64,000 nt of DNA from Pomphorhynchus laevis (Eukaryota > Acanthocephala > Palaeacanthocephala > Echinorhynchida > Pomphorhynchidae): the NCBI GenBank assembly GCA_012934845.2, contig WNNJ02001239.1:124001-188000 (forward strand), given 5' to 3'. This document shows positions 63,763-64,000 of the stretch, one piece after another (the first letter of the stretch is position 1; every line of letters starts with the position of its first letter). The position numbers were made by a program, and so were the translations under genes. The notes beneath the pieces are model-generated. The model searched no databases and had not been told where the DNA came from. It saw only the letters and a program-made list of their open reading frames with translations.

Positions 63763-64000
63763 GAGGTCAATGATTTCAAGTAGCATCTCAAGTTTACGAA
63801 ATTGCAAACCTAAAACATTTTCCATCTAGAGATAGCTGTTGTCATTGCACTGTTAAATTATTGATCAAAAGTTGCTAAAAACGCGTTCATTGCATTTATG
63901 CCTTTTAATGATGACTGTTTTTAATCGATCCGTACACGCTCACGGATGGTTCTAAATATAAATTTGTATTCGTACTAACATCTGCATAAATTTAACTTCA
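63763..64000. other. 3' flank of the peroxidase gene
   Basis: No canonical AATAAA within the first 200 bp and no other gene seen before the window ends. Confidence 0.35.

Noticed and set aside
1-64000. tRNA, rRNA or spliced-leader genes
   Set aside because: No cloverleaf-compatible or rRNA-like segment was recognised by eye; a tRNAscan or covariance search would be needed to be sure.

Overview
The window is eukaryotic, most likely from a small-intron invertebrate animal with a strongly AT-rich, repeat-laden genome. The evidence is GT-AG introns (several only 50-70 bp, others up to 9.7 kb), AATAAA signals, animal gene families (an ACTL6/BAF53 actin-related protein, a secreted glutathione peroxidase, an ankyrin-repeat protein), several LINE lineages and abundant Penelope-like elements. 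The phylum cannot be fixed from the sequence alone. There is no sign of prokaryotic operons, ribosome binding sites or CRISPR arrays.

Host genes, left to right: a proline-rich repeat protein (257-802, +); a nine-exon ankyrin-repeat gene (6640-23795, +) reconstructed from phase-consistent splice sites; an intronless ACTL6-type nuclear actin-related protein (33617-34825, -); the 3' ends of two unidentified minus-strand genes (about 39216-39590 and 40003-40222); and a four-exon secreted Cys-type glutathione peroxidase (49259-63762, +). In the peroxidase, two large introns hold most of the last 14 kb, and residues C53, Q88, W139 and N140 form the expected active-site tetrad.

The rest is mostly mobile and repetitive DNA. 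LINEs of at least four kinds occur: a copy with a perfect 15-bp target duplication in an ankyrin-gene intron (16364-19393); a nearly whole APE-type LINE inside peroxidase intron 2 (55684-59040, -), with decayed relatives at 25.6-27.8 kb and 36.3-36.5 kb; a zinc-knuckle LINE (51.6-54.6 kb); and CR1/jockey-like and other RT fragments at 28.9-33.1 and 50.0-51.5 kb. Penelope-like elements form two families: a GIY-YIG-bearing one at 10.3-12.6 kb arranged as a large inverted repeat, and a shorter one with a highly conserved tail scattered at least six times. A 2.65-kb satellite of 17-bp units fills 40.34-42.99 kb.

The most unusual theme is a set of short tandem repeat families with units of about 200, 284, 336, 359 and 390 bp. 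Several of these, and the Penelope tails, carry hammerhead-like core motifs (CTGANGA, a short stem, GAAA). They are comparable in size and layout to the small self-cleaving retroelements called retrozymes. Other oddities are a perfect 72-bp palindrome with no loop at 45.5 kb and an exact 33-nt inverted copy of ACTL6 coding sequence at the end of a truncated LINE just downstream of that gene.
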